Assembly: GCA_014155875.1 (NCBI GenBank)
Contig: JACEFZ010025123.1
Span: forward strand, 279,501-343,500
From: Cepaea nemoralis
Taxonomy: Eukaryota > Mollusca > Gastropoda > Stylommatophora > Helicidae
Length of the DNA: 64,000 nucleotides
Direction of reading: 5' to 3'
The first letter of the stretch is position 1, and the number at the start of each line of letters is the position of its first letter. Shown here one piece after another: positions 33,904 through 48,060 of the stretch. The position numbers and the translations under genes are program-made. The notes under the pieces were generated by a model. That model searched no databases. It saw only the letters and a list, made by a program, of their open reading frames with translations, and had not been told where the DNA came from.

Positions 33904-34290
33904 AAAAGCAGGCATATAGAAAAACAAGGCGAATATCTAGAAAAATCAAATGGCCTGTAAGTGTTAAGTAAAATATAATGCTGAAATGGAGACAGACATA
34001 TAAGCAACCAATCCATGCTGAACACAAAACTAGGCAGAAAGGTTGATGGTAAACGTGCAAAATGATATATATGGTAACTGCATAACATTATTGAATGATA
34101 TGGAAAGAAGATGTTAGATAGATTGTACTGTCTTATCGAGAGGAGGAGATTCATGGTAGTCGACCTTCAATGTGAAGGCAGCAGATGGTCTGGTTTTAAT
34201 CAACTTTCCACTGCTCCAGTATAAAAAGAAGCGTATAATTCATTTATTGATAATGTACAGATATCGTAATTGATTGCGTCAGCATGGCAA
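33904..34290. other. intergenic sequence, nothing recognised
   Basis: No supported gene or repeat family. Confidence 0.3.
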
Positions 34291-34294
34291 AGAA

Positions 34295-34535
34295 TGGTTG
34301 TTTTTTTCCCCGCTCAATTTGAACTCAAATGTCTATACACGCGCTACTACTTCTAGTGCACTGGACTAATTTTTGCATGTGGATTCGCTTTCCATTTTAC
34401 TAGTGTCCCTTGCTATCGGGCGGACCCACCAACTTAAGTGCTACTTGTAATTTACGTCTCTAAGTCAAGGACGAGGAATCAACATTTTAGACCAGTCGAT
34501 CTGTGCAAAGGTTTAACTGACAGATTTCTAAGTCA
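34295..34535 (-). mobile_element. SINE family C, degraded copy
   Basis: Shares GCTCAATTTGAACTCAAATG-like start, GTGTGGATTCGCTTTCC-like and CTAAGTCAAGGACG segments with the copy at 13150-13450. It breaks off near the B box position. Confidence 0.55.
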
Positions 34536-34639
34536 AATAATGGATCATTTTAACGGATTAAGTGCCATGGGATGGATAATCGACTTAAACAACTTCCCGT
34601 ATCTGCCATGGGCTTTTATACCGTCGAAATGTAATTGCA

Positions 34640-36255
34640 GAATGTTGTCTCAATCCATCCATCCATCATGTGCCATGCCGATAAGCGTGGGCGGTCATGT
34701 TCTGCCATCTCACTCGATCACCAGAGTCGTGGATCAGCTCTGTGTTCCTGTCTCGACCATGACACGTGGCCAAGCCATTCGGGTATTTACTTCTTCGTCT
34801 TCCCCTTGGTCTCTTCCCTTCGATCTTGCCAGTCGTCACCAAGTTCTCCACTTCATTTCATCTAATAACATGCCCAAAAACTGTTGACTGTCTACGTCTA
34901 ATGTCTCTAATCAATTTACGAGCTTCATTTGTTTCTTGAAGGCCTTGTTCATTGGTTTTTCTGTCTGTCCATGGTATTCTTTGCATTTTCCTCAGAAACC
35001 ACATTTCCACAGCCATCAACTGTTTTTTAGCTTGACTGCTCACTGTCCACGATTCACATCCATACACAAGTACAGGTTCTATGTAGCACTTCAACACTTT
35101 TTCTCGTTTCAGTTGATATCTTTTTATTGGTCAGTATGTTTTTTTATCTTGCAAAAGGCTACCTTCGCAATGGCAATTTTTGTTCTAATCTCTTCAAGGC
35201 ATCTCCCATCAGATGTTATGACTGTGCCGAGATAACCGTATCGATTCACTTGCTTAATTAAGAATATGCCCATTTACTCGTATATCACATTGTGGTATTT
35301 CCTTCTTCCCAAAGACGACCATAATCTGTCTTCTTAATATTCAGTTCTAACCCTAGTTGTTCATTGTGTGCAACAACCGCATCTACTAAATTTTGCAGCT
35401 CCTATTCATTGTCTGCAATCAAGACTGTATCATCTGTATATCTGATGTTATTGATGTATCTCCCTCAATGTTGATTCCTCCCATATCTTCTATATTTCTG
35501 AAAATATTTTCACTGTATAGGGAAACAGATCTGGAGACATTACACATCCCTGTCTCGCACCTCTTTTAATAAGCTGATATTGACCTACATCATTATCAAT
35601 TTTGATGGCGGCTTGTTGTTTCCAATATATGGTTTATACAAGTCTAAGGTCTTTTCCATCAATTTGTAGATCTTCAAGCATCCTTATCATGTCGACATGT
35701 CTCACTGTATCGAAAGCCTTTGTGTAGTCAATCAAGTAAAGATATAGATCTTTGTTTACTTCTATAGAACGTTCAATTACTGTTCTCAGTATATACACAA
35801 CATTTACTGTGCCTGTGCCCTTGCCGTCTACAAACCATCATTGTTCTTCTCCTATTTGGGGATGCATTTTCTTCCTAACTCTTTGCATGATAATTCTCAG
35901 CAGAATCTTCGTGATGTGGCTCATTATACTGATTATTCGATGTTGATCACATTCCAAGGCGCCTGATTTCTTCGTGAGTGCAATAAATATAGAATTACAT
36001 AATTCAGAGGGTATACCTCCTGTATCGTATAATGTGTTCAGCAGTCTGGTGACTTGATCTATTCCATATTCTTCTAAGGCATTGATCATTTTTATTGTAA
36101 TGTTATCTGTACGCGGGGTCTTGCCAGTTTTCATATGGATACGAGCATTTTGAACTTCCATCTTCGAAATTGATGGTCCTTCATTATTATTCCGAAGATC
36201 ATATTGTTCTTCGCTTGTATCATCATAAAGGTCTTTCACACAATGTGACCACGCA
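34640..36255 (-). pseudogene. RTE LINE, 3' part (split copy)
   Basis: The minus strand encodes, from right to left, NNNEGPSISKMEVQNARIHM, TGKTPRTDNITIKMINALEE, IALTKKSG (fingers of RT, 35838-36239), FDTVRHVDMIR-like motif A near 35700, RQGC-MSPDLF near 35540, NINNIRYTDDT near 35440, then VLVYGCESWTV and FLRKMQRIPW (34980-35070), and ends GKRPRGRRRSKYPNGLA (34750-34830). The order matches BovB/RTE proteins. Stops and shifts occur throughout, for example between 35100 and 35840. Its 5' part continues at 47277 after the 11-kb foldback element. Confidence 0.85.
36250..36255. repeat. target-site duplication, left (CACGCA)
   Basis: CACGCA immediately precedes the foldback element and recurs immediately after it at 47271-47276. 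The uninterrupted RTE copy near 56670-56680 has a single TGACCATTCATG in this place. Confidence 0.75.
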
Positions 36256-36369
36256 AGTAGTATCCAATGTGGTAACTAAGTATTAAATGTGGATTCAATC
36301 CATCATGATGACATCGTATTTTATTATATAAAAAGTCATGATCCGCATAGAAAACGTCACAAACTGGAT

Positions 36370-36670
36370 CAAGAGCCACCCCATTTTTCAAAAAATGGCG
36401 CGTGTTTTCTTGAGTACTTCCGGTTGAATACTTCTAGTCCATGGGTGGCAGATGTATCTGTGTATATGTTCCCGCCCTCCGGTTGCCCCACTGACGGCCC
36501 GCCACCGACCCCGAGACCACTCGAAGACAGCTAAACAAGCCCCGGGCATGTGGAATACACATATGGATAAGTAGACCAAATAGGCACCGGGCACCTGGGT
36601 TCGAGTCCCAGTGTGTATGGGGTAGGCCATTGTAAGGGGCGCGAGGAAATCCCCCCCCCCCCCCCCGAGA
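36370..36670. repeat. arm segment with tRNA-like B box and C tract
   Basis: This left-arm part includes CCTGGGTTCGAGTCCCAG (36595-36612), a strong B-box-like sequence, shared with the right arm near 46408-46425. A run of about 17 C at 36651-36666 is present only in the left arm. It may be an old SINE captured before the arms were duplicated. Confidence 0.6.
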
Positions 36671-37387
36671 GGAGGGCCACAAAAATTCACACCGAAATGG
36701 GAATAAAAGTGTTCAATGGCGCCTTTGGCTAGACCAAAGGCAGTATTTGACAGTACTACACTTTGATCTGAGCGAAGAGACCAAAAAAGATTCGACCAAT
36801 TGAGACATAACTTTATGAAATAGTATGAAGCCAGATTATGCTATATAAATACTAGCAATGATGTACTAAATCATAAATAATAAATTTAATAACATATAGA
36901 AAGTGATTAATTCTAGAGAAAATAACATTAAAGACCAGTCTCAAAATTATACACTCAATTATAATAACATAAATAGTGAATTTTGCAATATAATCATAAA
37001 AATACTTAAAAATAATAACGCCAGTTATTTCCCTTTGCGTATTTTGGGAATAATTGTATCCCCTGATGTCTGCAGTAAACATAATTATTCATATAACTGA
37101 GAAGCGATAATGTAAATTAGATCACGTTATAATTAACTCACGGTATTGAAATGTGGAGTATATAGCGGTTTTAAATTACGCTGAATCGATTTAGCATATC
37201 GCCGAAAGTGTAAAAAATATTCTAAGGCACTTTGCTTGGGTGCCAATAAAGTAATCACTTGAAAAATCTGTGTAAATATTAACACAAATCTACAATTTAT
37301 GTCAGAAATTGTACATCTAGAAAGGCAACTACTGTCGGTATGCGTGGATTTTGACAAATCTGTTTTAGATTGCAGTAATCTCGCAAA

Positions 37388-37640
37388 GCCGGGCTCTCTG
37401 GCCGAGGGGTTACACCACTTTCTCCGTAATCCCGTTTATCACGCAGTCTCTATCGGGCGAGAACTGGGTGTGGTTCGTCCCCCGCTAGTGACTTGTGGGA
37501 TAACTGAGCCGGCCGCTCAGAAAGCAATGGCAAACTACTGAGCGTAATCTTGCCAAGAAATCAACAGACAGCTGAAAGATGCTGATGTTGACAGCGATGT
37601 CCTGTAAAAAGGACATGTTAATTTAACATTTAAAAAAAAA
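37388..37640 (+). mobile_element. SINE family A inside the left arm
   Basis: The head is CTCTGGCCGAGGGGTTA (A box) and GGTTCGTCCCC (B box near 37473), the core AGAAAGCAATGGCAAACTAC near 37518, and the end GTCCTGTAAAAAGGACATG. It is flanked by TCGCAAA on both sides. The right arm at 44188-44205 shows the uninterrupted sequence, so this insertion postdates formation of the arms. Confidence 0.85.
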
Positions 37641-38219
37641 TATCGCAAAAGCGTTAAGAATTATGCACCCGATAGTGATAAAGGAGACATATTATACAGA
37701 AATCAATGATATCACATCACCCGGGTGTCTTGTAAAAGTAAAAAGAGGTCTGACGTGCCTTTAATCATGTGTGCGGAGTCCATTCCAATAATTTGACATA
37801 AATATCACATGTGTGTGAATGTCAGTAGTATGAAAGGGGGCTATCGAGTCGTATTTCTGGTTTGTCCCAGAACCCAAAATAATTTCTTATATCGCTTATG
37901 TGTCGACACAACAAGCATTAAGAAGCTGAATTTTCAAAGCTCATGCGGTAGGACACATAACTACTTCCGGTTTTATGTAGTTAAAAAAGTACAACTGTAA
38001 TTATTAAAAGGTATATGAAAAAATAGTATTTTTGATGTGTGAAGTGAGAAGTAAAGATGGAAGCATGGGTAGTAGGGCTACCACTAACAACTTATTTACG
38101 GATCAGATCGTCAGAAGACTTTGACTTTTCCCAGCTATATCTATTGTAAAGTAACTGAGTATATATTATGAGGGCGATTATTACTGTCAGTAGTCGACGG
38201 GACTTAAACACTGTTATCA

Positions 38220-38680
38220 TACCAATGGTTATGTGGTAGAGACACAAGGCTCGTCTTTGGGTTGTGTGATGGTGTACAACCAGTCACAGGGACACGTATC
38301 TAAGAAATACATCCGATCACACATGGTTAATGGCACAACCAGACCACGTGCTCACTGGCTAAAACAGGTTGAATATGGCGCTGCTTCTGGTCGCATGTGT
38401 AATAGCTAAAACCAGACCACGTGCTCACTGGCTACGAGTGGTCAAAGATGGCGTCGCATCCGTTCACACGTGGTAATGTCAAAACCAAACCACGTGCTCA
38501 GTGACTAAAGCCGAGCAAAGATGGCGCTGCATCCGGTACACATGGGTAATGGTCACATCCGATCAAATATGGTGCTGCTTCCGGTCGTATGTGTAATGAC
38601 TACAACAAGACATAATGCTCACTGACTAAAACTGGTCACAAATGGCGTCGCATCCGGTCATATTGTAAGGGTACATCCAA
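38220..38680. repeat. left-arm tandem repeats with CACGTG and ATGGCG
   Basis: About six units of 60-75 bp carry ACCACGTGCTCACTGGCT, AAGATGGCGCTGCATCCGG and CATGTGTAATGG in varying order. The mirrored array is at 42985-43530 in the right arm. Confidence 0.85.
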
Positions 38681-39339
38681 AACAAGTGGTTAACAGGGAT
38701 ACTACAGAAAAAGATTGTCCTGTCAGTTGTCCAGCCAGGGGACCTAACTCATGATGATCATCATATATGCGAGTGATTCAACTAAATCATCAACACTGCA
38801 TCTGAAGGGCAAAACGGTTGCCATTCTCTCTTGTCCATATCCGTTAGGATGGCCCACCGAGTAACACCAAAGAACATCCTGACAAAAAAACACACGACAC
38901 TTTCGATTGTAGTATATACAACTATAGCCAAGTGTCACAGTGTCCGACTAAGCCATTCTCATACTCATGGCACAGAGGTGTGACCACCAATGCTAGTCAG
39001 GGAAGACGTATCTGTATGTATCAGCTATCAGGTCATACAGCGATGAGTGGCTAGTACATGATAACAGATGTGTAATATTACACACGAACACAATAAACTG
39101 TCCCGACTCAACCTTAGGCAATGCATGTAACATGACATGTCACGTGTCTGCTGTCATAACCAGTGACCTTATCACGTAGTAAATTAGAATCTACACTTTC
39201 ATTACCTCTCTATGTGTCCATAAGAGTCTTTACATCTTTCCCCAGAAACCCATTTCCAAGACCAATATATGTTTTTCAGTGTGCCTGCTCAGTACCACAC
39301 TTCACAGTCAGATAAAAGTACAACTTCTATGTACCACTT

Positions 39340-40883
39340 CAACAGTCAAATGAGAAAATATGTTAGACACAGTATTAAAAATATTGGTCAAATAGAGAAA
39401 TAATGCATCCACACTTATAAAAAGTAGGAGCATTTGTTAAGCTAGTGGAGAAAAATATCAACCAAGTAGGAACATGTGTTAGTCAAATAGGGAAAATATT
39501 GACCACGTAACGAAATCTTTTCTCCAAACTTATGAAAAGTAGGAAAATTTGTTAGCCAAATGGCAAAAAAAGATTGACAAAGTAACGAAATATCCCTGCC
39601 AAACTTATGAAAAGTAGGAAACTTTGTTAACCAAGTGTGAAAAACTATCAGCCAAAGAGAGAATTATCTCACCCAAATTTATAACAAGTAGGAAAATATG
39701 TTAGCCAAATGGGAAAAATGTCGGTCAAATACAGAAATATCTCAACCAAACTTATAAAAAGTATGAAAATTGTTAACTAAATGGGAAAGATACTGACCAA
39801 GTAGGAAAATTTGTTAACCACATGTGAAAAGTATGGTATGCATAATGAAATATCTCATCCACACTTATGAAAGCTAGGAAAATGTGTTAGCAAAATAGGA
39901 AAAATCTTGGCCAAGTAAGAAAATTTGTTAGCCAAACGGGAAAAATATTGACGAAATAACGAAATACAGCGTCCAAACTTATGAAAAGTAGGAAACTTTG
40001 TTAACCAAAGGCAAAATATATTTTTCAAATTTCAACCATATTTATTAAAAGTCAGAATCTTTGTTAGCCAAAGGTTAAAAAAATATCGACCAAAGAGAAA
40101 TATTTCACCTAAACTTATAAAAAGTAGGAATATTTGTCAGCCAAAGGGGGAAAAAGTCGGGCAATCACAGAAATATCTCAACCAAATTTATTTTTAAAAA
40201 AAGAAGGAAAACGATTGACCAACTAACGAAATATCTCGTCAAAATGTATGAAAAGTAGGAACAATTGTTAACCAAATGGCAAAAATCTTGGCCAAGTAAG
40301 AAAATTGGTTAGCCAAATGCGAAAAATATTGTCCACGCAACGAAATACGTCGTCCAAACTTATGAAAAGTAGGAAACGTCAACCAAATGTGAGAAATTTT
40401 GGTTAAGTAAAGACATATTTCAAACAAAAAAATGAAAAATAGAAAACTTTGTTAACTATATGTGAAAAATTTTGGCCACATTTCAACCAAAATTAAACAT
40501 ATCGCAGCCAAACTTATAATAAGTAGGAAAATTTGTTAACCAAACTGAAAAATTTTGGCCACATTTCAACCAAATTTATAAACATTTCAACCAAACTTAT
40601 GAAAAGTAGGAACATGTGTTAACCAAAATGAAAAATTTTGGTCACATTTCAACCAAACTTATAAAAATCTCAGTCAAATTTATGAAAAATAGGAAAATTT
40701 GTTAACCAAAAGGTGAAAAGTTTGGCAAAATTTCAACCGAACTTATAAAAAAAAATAGGAAACTGTGTTAACCAAATCAAATTTCAAGCAAACCAGAGTG
40801 AAAATTTGTGGCTACATTTTAACCAAACTTATAAAAATCTAAGTCAAACTTATGAAAAGTAGGAAAATTAGTAACCAAATGTG
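39340..40883. repeat. AT-rich degenerate tandem repeats, left inner arm
   Basis: Units built from AACTTATGAAAAGTAGGAAA, TTTGTTAACCAAATGGG and AAAATATTGACCAAGTAACG recur every 70-80 bp, about 20 times, up to the centre. The right inner arm (40893-42250) mirrors them. Confidence 0.88.
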
Positions 40884-40906
40884 AAAAACTTGCACATTTG
40901 GTTAAC
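40871..40906. other. centre of the palindrome, 13-bp stem and 9-base loop
   Basis: GTAACCAAATGTG (40871-40883) pairs with CACATTTGGTTAAC (40893-40906) around the loop AAAAACTTG. The stem continues outward as the two arms. Confidence 0.85.
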
Positions 40907-42984
40907 AAAGTTTCCTATATTTTTATAAGTGTTGTTGAAATTTGGCCAAACTTTTCACCTTTTCGTTGACAAATTTTCCTATTTTTCATAAGTTTGACTG
41001 AGATTTTTATAAGTTTGGTTGTAATGTGACCAATATTTTTCACTTTGGTTAACAAATTTTCCCACTTTTCGTATGTTTTGATGAAATGTTTATAAATTTG
41101 GTTGAATTGTGGCCAAAAATTTTCATTTTGGTTAATAAATTTTCCTACTTTTCATAAGTTTGGTTGAAAGTTGGCCAAAAATGTTCACACAAGGTTAACA
41201 AAGTTTCCTATTTTTCATACGTTTGTTTGAATTATGTCTTCACTTGACCAACATTTCTCACATTTGGTTGACAACGTTTCCTAATTTCATAAGTTTGGAG
41301 GATGTATTTACGTGGACAATATTTTTCCCATTTGGCTAAACAATTTCCTTACTTGGCCAAGATTCTTGCTATTTGGTTTACAATTGTTCTTTTCATAAGT
41401 TTTGACGAGATATTTCATTACTTGGTCAATCTTTTTCCTTCTTTTTATAAATTTGGTTGAGATACGTCTGTGATTGGCCGACCTTTCCCCACTGACAAAT
41501 TTTCCTACTTTTTATAAGTTTAGCTGAAATATTTCTCTCTTTGGTCGATATTTTTTCACCTTTCTTTAACAAAGTTTCCGTTTTTCCATAAATGTCTTTG
41601 AAATTTGGCCAATATATTTTGCCTTTCGTCCTACTTTTCACAAGTTTGGACGCTGTATTTCGTTAATTCATCAATATTTTCCCCATTTGGCTAACAAATT
41701 TTCTTACTTGGCCAAGATTTTCTCCTATTTGGCTAACATATTTTCCTAGCTTTCATAAGTGTGGACGAGATATTTAATTATGTGTACCATATTTTTCACA
41801 TGTGGTTAACAAATTTTCCTACTTGGTCAGTATCTTTGCCATTTGGTTAACAACATTCCTACTTTTTTTATAAGTTTGGTTGAGATATTTTTGTATTTGA
41901 CTGACATTTTTCCCATTTGGCTAACATATTTTCCTACCTTTTATAAGTTTGGGTGAGATAATTCTCTCTTTGGCTGATAGTTTTTCACACTTGGTTAACA
42001 AAGTTTCCTTCTTGTCATAAGTTTGGCAGGGATATTTCGTTACTTGGTCAATCAGTTTTGCCATTTGGCTAAAAAAAATTTCCTACTTTTCATAAGTTTG
42101 GACAATATATTTCGTTAGGTGGTCAATATTTGTCCTATTTGACTAACACATTTCCCTACTAGGTTGATATCCCCCCCCCCCCCCCATAGGTTATCAAATG
42201 TTCCTATTTTTATAAGTTTTGACGCGTTATTTCTGTATTTGACCAATATTTGTAATACTTTGTCTAACACATGTTCTCATTTGACTGTTGAAGTGGTACA
42301 TAGAAGTTGTACTTTTATCTGGCTGTGAAGTGTGGTACTGAGCAGGCACACTGAAAAACATATATTGGTCTTGGAAATGGGTTTCTGGAGAAAGATGTAA
42401 AGACTCTTATGGACACATAGAGAGGTAATGAAAGTGTAGATTCTAATTTGCTACGTGATAAGGTCACTGGTTATGACAGCAGACATGTGACATGTCATGT
42501 TACATGCATTGCCTAAGGTTGAGTCGGGACAGTTTGTTGTGTTCGTGTGTAATATTATACATCTGTTATCATGCACAAGCCACTTATCGCCGTATGACTT
42601 GATAGCTGTTACGTACAGATACGTCTTCCCTGAATAACATCGGTGGTTACACCTCTGCGCCATGAGTATGAGAATGACTTTGTCGGACGCTGAGATACTT
42701 AGCTATAGTTGTGTATACTACAATAAAAACTGTCGTATGTCTATTGATATCAGGATGTTCTTTGGTGTTACTCAGTGGGCCACCCTAAAGGATATAGACA
42801 AGAGAGAATGGCGACTATTTTACCCTTCAGATGCAGTGTTGATGATTTAGTTGAATTACTCCCATATATGGTGATCATCGTGAGTTAAGTCCCATGGCTG
42901 GACAACTGACAGGACAATCTTTTTTCTGTAGTATCCCTGTTAACTACTTGTTTTGAATGTACCCTTAAACATATGACCGTATGC

Positions 42985-43530
42985 GACATCATCTGTGACC
43001 GGTTTTAGTCAGTGAGCGTGAAGTCTGGTTGTAGCTATTATACATGCGACCGGAAGCAGCGCCATATTTGATCGGATGTGACCATTACATATGTGTACCG
43101 GATGCAGCGCCATCTTTGGTCGGCTTTAGTCAGTGAGCACGTGGCCTGGTTTTGACAATACCACGTGTGAACGGATGCGACGCCATCTGTGACCACTCGT
43201 AGCCAGCGAGCACGTGGTCTGGTTGTAGTCATTACACATGCGGCCGGAAGCAGCGCCATATTTGATCGGATGTGACCATTACCCATGTGTATCGTATGCA
43301 GCGCCATCTTTAATCGTCTTTAGCCAGTGAGCACGTGGTCTAATTTTGCCATTACCACGTGTGATCGGATGCTCTGCCATCTTTAATCGGTTTTAGCCAG
43401 TGAGCACGTTGTCTGGTTTTAGCTATTACACATGCGACTAGAAGAAGCGCCATATTTGACCTGTTTTAGCAAGTGAGCACGTAGTCTGATTTTGCCATTA
43501 ACCGCGTGTGATCGGATGTATTCCTTAGAT
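42985..43530. repeat. right-arm tandem repeats with CACGTG and CGCCAT
   Basis: Reverse complement of the 38220-38680 array. AGCCAGTGAGCACGTGGTCT and GCAGCGCCATCTTTGATCGG-type phrases recur about eight times, so the right arm holds somewhat more units than the left. Confidence 0.83.
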
Positions 43531-44420
43531 ACGTGCCCCTGTAACTGGTTATACACCATCACACAACTCAAGGACGAGCCTTGTGTCTTTACCACATAAC
43601 CATCGGTATGATGACAGTGTTTACGTCCCATCCACTACTGACAGTAATAATCGCCCTTATAATATATAATCGGTTACTTTACAATAGATATAGCTGGGAA
43701 AAGCCAAAGTCTTTTGACGATCTGATCCGTAAATATGCATTGAAAATGTTAGTGGTAGCCCTCCTACCCATGTTGTCATCTTTACTTTTCATTTCACACA
43801 TCAAAAATACTATTTTTACATATACCTTTTAATAATTACAGTTTCACTTTTTCAACTACACAAAACCGGAAGTAGTTATGCGTCCTACCGCATGAGCTTT
43901 GAAAATTCAGCTTCTTAATGCTTGTTGTGTCGACACATAAGCGATATAAGAAATTATTTTGGGTTCTGGGCGAACCAGAATGCGACTCGATAGCCCTCTT
44001 TCATACTAGTGACATTCACACATATGTGATATTTATGTCAAATTATTGGAATGGACTCCGCACACGTGATTAAAGGCACGTTAGACCTGTTTTTACTTTT
44101 ACAAGATACCCGGGTGGTGTGATATCATTGATGTCTGTATAATACGTCTCTTATCATTATCGGGTGCATAATTCTTAACGCTTTTGCGAGATTACTGCAA
44201 ACTAAAACAGATTTGTCAAAATCCATGCATACCGACAGGATTTGACTTTGGAGATGTACAATTTATGCCATAAATTATAGTATTGTGTTAACATTTACGT
44301 AGATATTTAATGTGATTACTTCATTGGCACCCAAGCAAAGTCCCTTAGAATATTTGTTTACACTTTCGGCGCTGTGCTATCTCGGTTCAGCGTCATTTAA
44401 AACAGCTACCGAATACTCTC

Positions 44421-44611
44421 GTCACGTGACGCGACGAGAATTAGCAGTGGTTCGAATCGCAAAAGTGACTTATGAGAGTATGGAGACGGTCGCTCAGAAA
44501 GTCGTGGCGTGCTGATGAGCGTAATCTAGCCTAGGAATCAACATACAGCTGAAAGATGCTGGTGTTGACCGCAATATCCTGAAACAGGATGGAAACGCGG
44601 AAAAAAAAAAT
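44421..44611 (+). mobile_element. SINE family A inside the right arm
   Basis: Contains GTGGTTCGAATCGC (B box), CGCTCAGAAAGTCGTGGC (core) and ATCAACATACAGCTGAAAG, with an A-rich end. It is flanked by AATACTC and AATATTC. The left arm at the corresponding place (about 37140-37165) lacks it. Confidence 0.78.
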
Positions 44612-44931
44612 ATTCCACATTTCAATACCGTGAGTTAATTATAACGCGATCTAATTTCCATTACCGCTTCACAGTTATATGAAGAATAGTTTACTGGAGA
44701 CATCAGGGGACACAATTGTTTCCAAAATACGCAAAGGGAAATAATTTGCGTTGTTATTTTTTAAAGTATTTTTATGATTATATTGCAAAATTCATTATTT
44801 ATGTTATTTTAATTGAATGTATAATTTTGAGAATTGTCTTTAATGTTATTTTCTCTCGAATTAATCACTTTCTATATGTTATTCAGTTTATTATTTATGA
44901 TTTATTACATCATTGCTAGTATTTATATAGC

Positions 44932-46116
<1,185 letters not shown>

Positions 46117-46452
46117 CTGGATTCAGGCTGTTTCATAAAGTTGGAACGGGAGTTCTGTCTCAATTGTTCAAATCTTTTTTTTTTTATTTTGGTCTCTTGG
46201 CTCAGATCGAAGTGTAGTATTGCCAAATACTTCCTTTGGTCTAGCCAAAGGCCGCATTGAACACCATTATTCCCATTTCGGTGCAGATTTTGGTGGCTCC
46301 CCTCTCTGGGGAGCAAAGGCTAATATCCAGGGTAGGGGCCCATTTCCTCGCGCCCATCACAACGGCATACCCCGTAACACACCAACACATAAATACACAC
46401 ACTGAGACTCGAACCCAGGTGCCGGTGCCTATTTGGTCTACTTATCCATATG

Positions 46453-46962
46453 CTGAATTGACTCTTTTGAATTTTCAGTTCACGGGTACATTTTTCGGGA
46501 GACTCCTGGGAGTCGGCGCTGAAGCTGCGGAGTTCGTGCTTTGTGAGTCACTTTCGGCGGGTCGCCATGTGGTAAGAGACCGAGCCATGGGAGAAAACCC
46601 GGGTCAGTGATTTCTTTATGGTGACTGCCAAGTCCATCGACGCTGAACTGTGGTATTCGTGGATGAATTTTGTGTTGATAATCTTACGGCGGCATTATGC
46701 ACAATGTACATGTGCTGGCTTGTTGGATTGCCGAGACTCCCGTCTATTCCACTTTTCTCATTGGACAGTGGGAAGCATTTTGTGTGATATTCGCTGACAC
46801 GGGAGTGGAGCATAATGGGGACGACCCGTTGCCGTGAAGTTGGAACCTCGACTGACTAACTAACTAACTAACTAACAAACTAACTAACTAACTAACTGTC
46901 TGACTGACTGACTGACTGACTAACTAACTAACTAACTAACTAATTAACTTACTTACTTACCC
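46453..46962 (+). mobile_element. LINE 3' end or SINE inserted in the right arm
   Basis: Flanked by CCATATG on both sides (46446-46452 and 46961-46967), the site being intact in the left arm. The insert holds the family B core (GCTGCGGAGTTCGTGC near 46529). A coding-like segment (+) follows with VTAKSIDAELWYSWMNFVL and LLDCRDSRLFHFSHWTVG, and then CCTCGACTGACTAACTAAC as a tail. The same protein-like segment is conserved at 60285-60560. I read it as the 3' end of a further LINE with an ACTA tail, or a SINE that borrowed it. Confidence 0.7.
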
Positions 46963-47270
46963 ATATGAGTATTCCACATGCCCGGGGCTTGCCGCGCTGT
47001 CTTCGAGCGGTCTCGGGGACGGTCGGGGGCATTCGGTGGGGCAACTGGGGGCGGGGAATATACACACAGACATCTGCCACCCATGGGCTGGAAGTAGTCA
47101 ACCGGAAGTACCCAAGAAAACACCCGCCAATTTATGAAAAATAAGGTCCGTTCTAGATCCAGTTTGTGACGTTTTCTATGCGGATCATGACTTTTTATAT
47201 AGTAAAATATGACGTCATCACGTTGGATCGGATCTATATTTAATACTTAGTTACCACATTGGATAGTACT

Positions 47271-47276
47271 CACGCA
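47271..47276. repeat. target-site duplication, right (CACGCA)
   Basis: Second copy of the 6-bp sequence; the RTE LINE resumes directly after it with TGTAAAATCTGATC. Confidence 0.75.
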
Positions 47277-48060
47277 TGTAAAATCTGATCTTTTTATATT
47301 ATGATTTTGCCATCTTTGGTTTTTAGGCAACACTTTGATGTGTGTGTTCTTTTGTTAGTGACGTCATTAATTCTTTTGTGCATTAATTTGGTATTCCGGG
47401 TATTGTGTTGGTTTTAAATTTCCTTGCAATTTTCCTCAAGCCATGTTTCTTTTACCTCTTTGCAGAGCTTCCTAATTTTCCTGTGAATCTCTTCATATTT
47501 TTCCTTTTTATTTTTGTTGTTTCTTCTTATTTCCATGAGTTTTAAGATGTCTTCTGTCATCCATTTCTTGCTTCCTATCATCTTTATTTTTGGGATGGTT
47601 GTTTCTGCAGCTTGGTTGACTGATTTCTTTAATAATATTGTCTTGAAATAATATTTCCATATCGGGCAATGCATCGAATCTGTTCTTTACCTCTATGTCT
47701 GAATTTATTTTTTATCTCCTCACTCTTCAGTGCCTGTTGATCAAATTTTGTGATTCTTGGTGAATATTTGACTTTCTTTAATTTTATATGTAAATTGCTT
47801 AAGATTAATCTATGGTCGCTGTAACAGTCTACGCTTGGTATAGTTTTTGCGACTTTTAAGGCATTTTAAAATCTTCTGTTGATGAGAATGTAATCAATCT
47901 GATTTCTAATCTTATGATCAGTACTCCTTCATGTCCATAATCTCCTTGGGTGCTGTTGATACCAGATGTTTCCAATAATCAAATCATGCTCTTTTGCCCA
48001 CTGTACAAGTCGGCAACCTCTTTCATTCTGTTGTCTCAATAAAAATATCAAAACAGCAGT
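47277..48060 (-). pseudogene. RTE LINE, 5' part (split copy)
   Basis: The minus strand 47414-47674 encodes NQAAETTIPKIKMIGSKKWM, TEDILKLMEIRRNNKNK and EEIHRKIRKLC, the linker between endonuclease and RT in RTE proteins. Endonuclease remnants lie to the right. It continues the frame order of 34640-36255 across the foldback element. Confidence 0.82.

Noticed and set aside
36388..36690. GC-rich overlapping ORFs of 82-100 codons
   Set aside because: They lie inside the foldback arm, overlap in several frames, include a C tract, and are not kept open in the right arm.
25722..37480. tRNA genes suggested by A- and B-box-like motifs
   Set aside because: Each is followed by a SINE body and the acceptor and anticodon stems do not pair well; they are SINE heads.
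43581..43832. 83-codon hydrophobic ORF in the right arm
   Set aside because: The matching place in the left arm does not keep the frame and no family is recognised.
44432..44460. Separate promoter near the strong B-box-like sequence in the right arm
   Set aside because: It is the internal promoter remnant of the SINE at 44421, not an independent gene.
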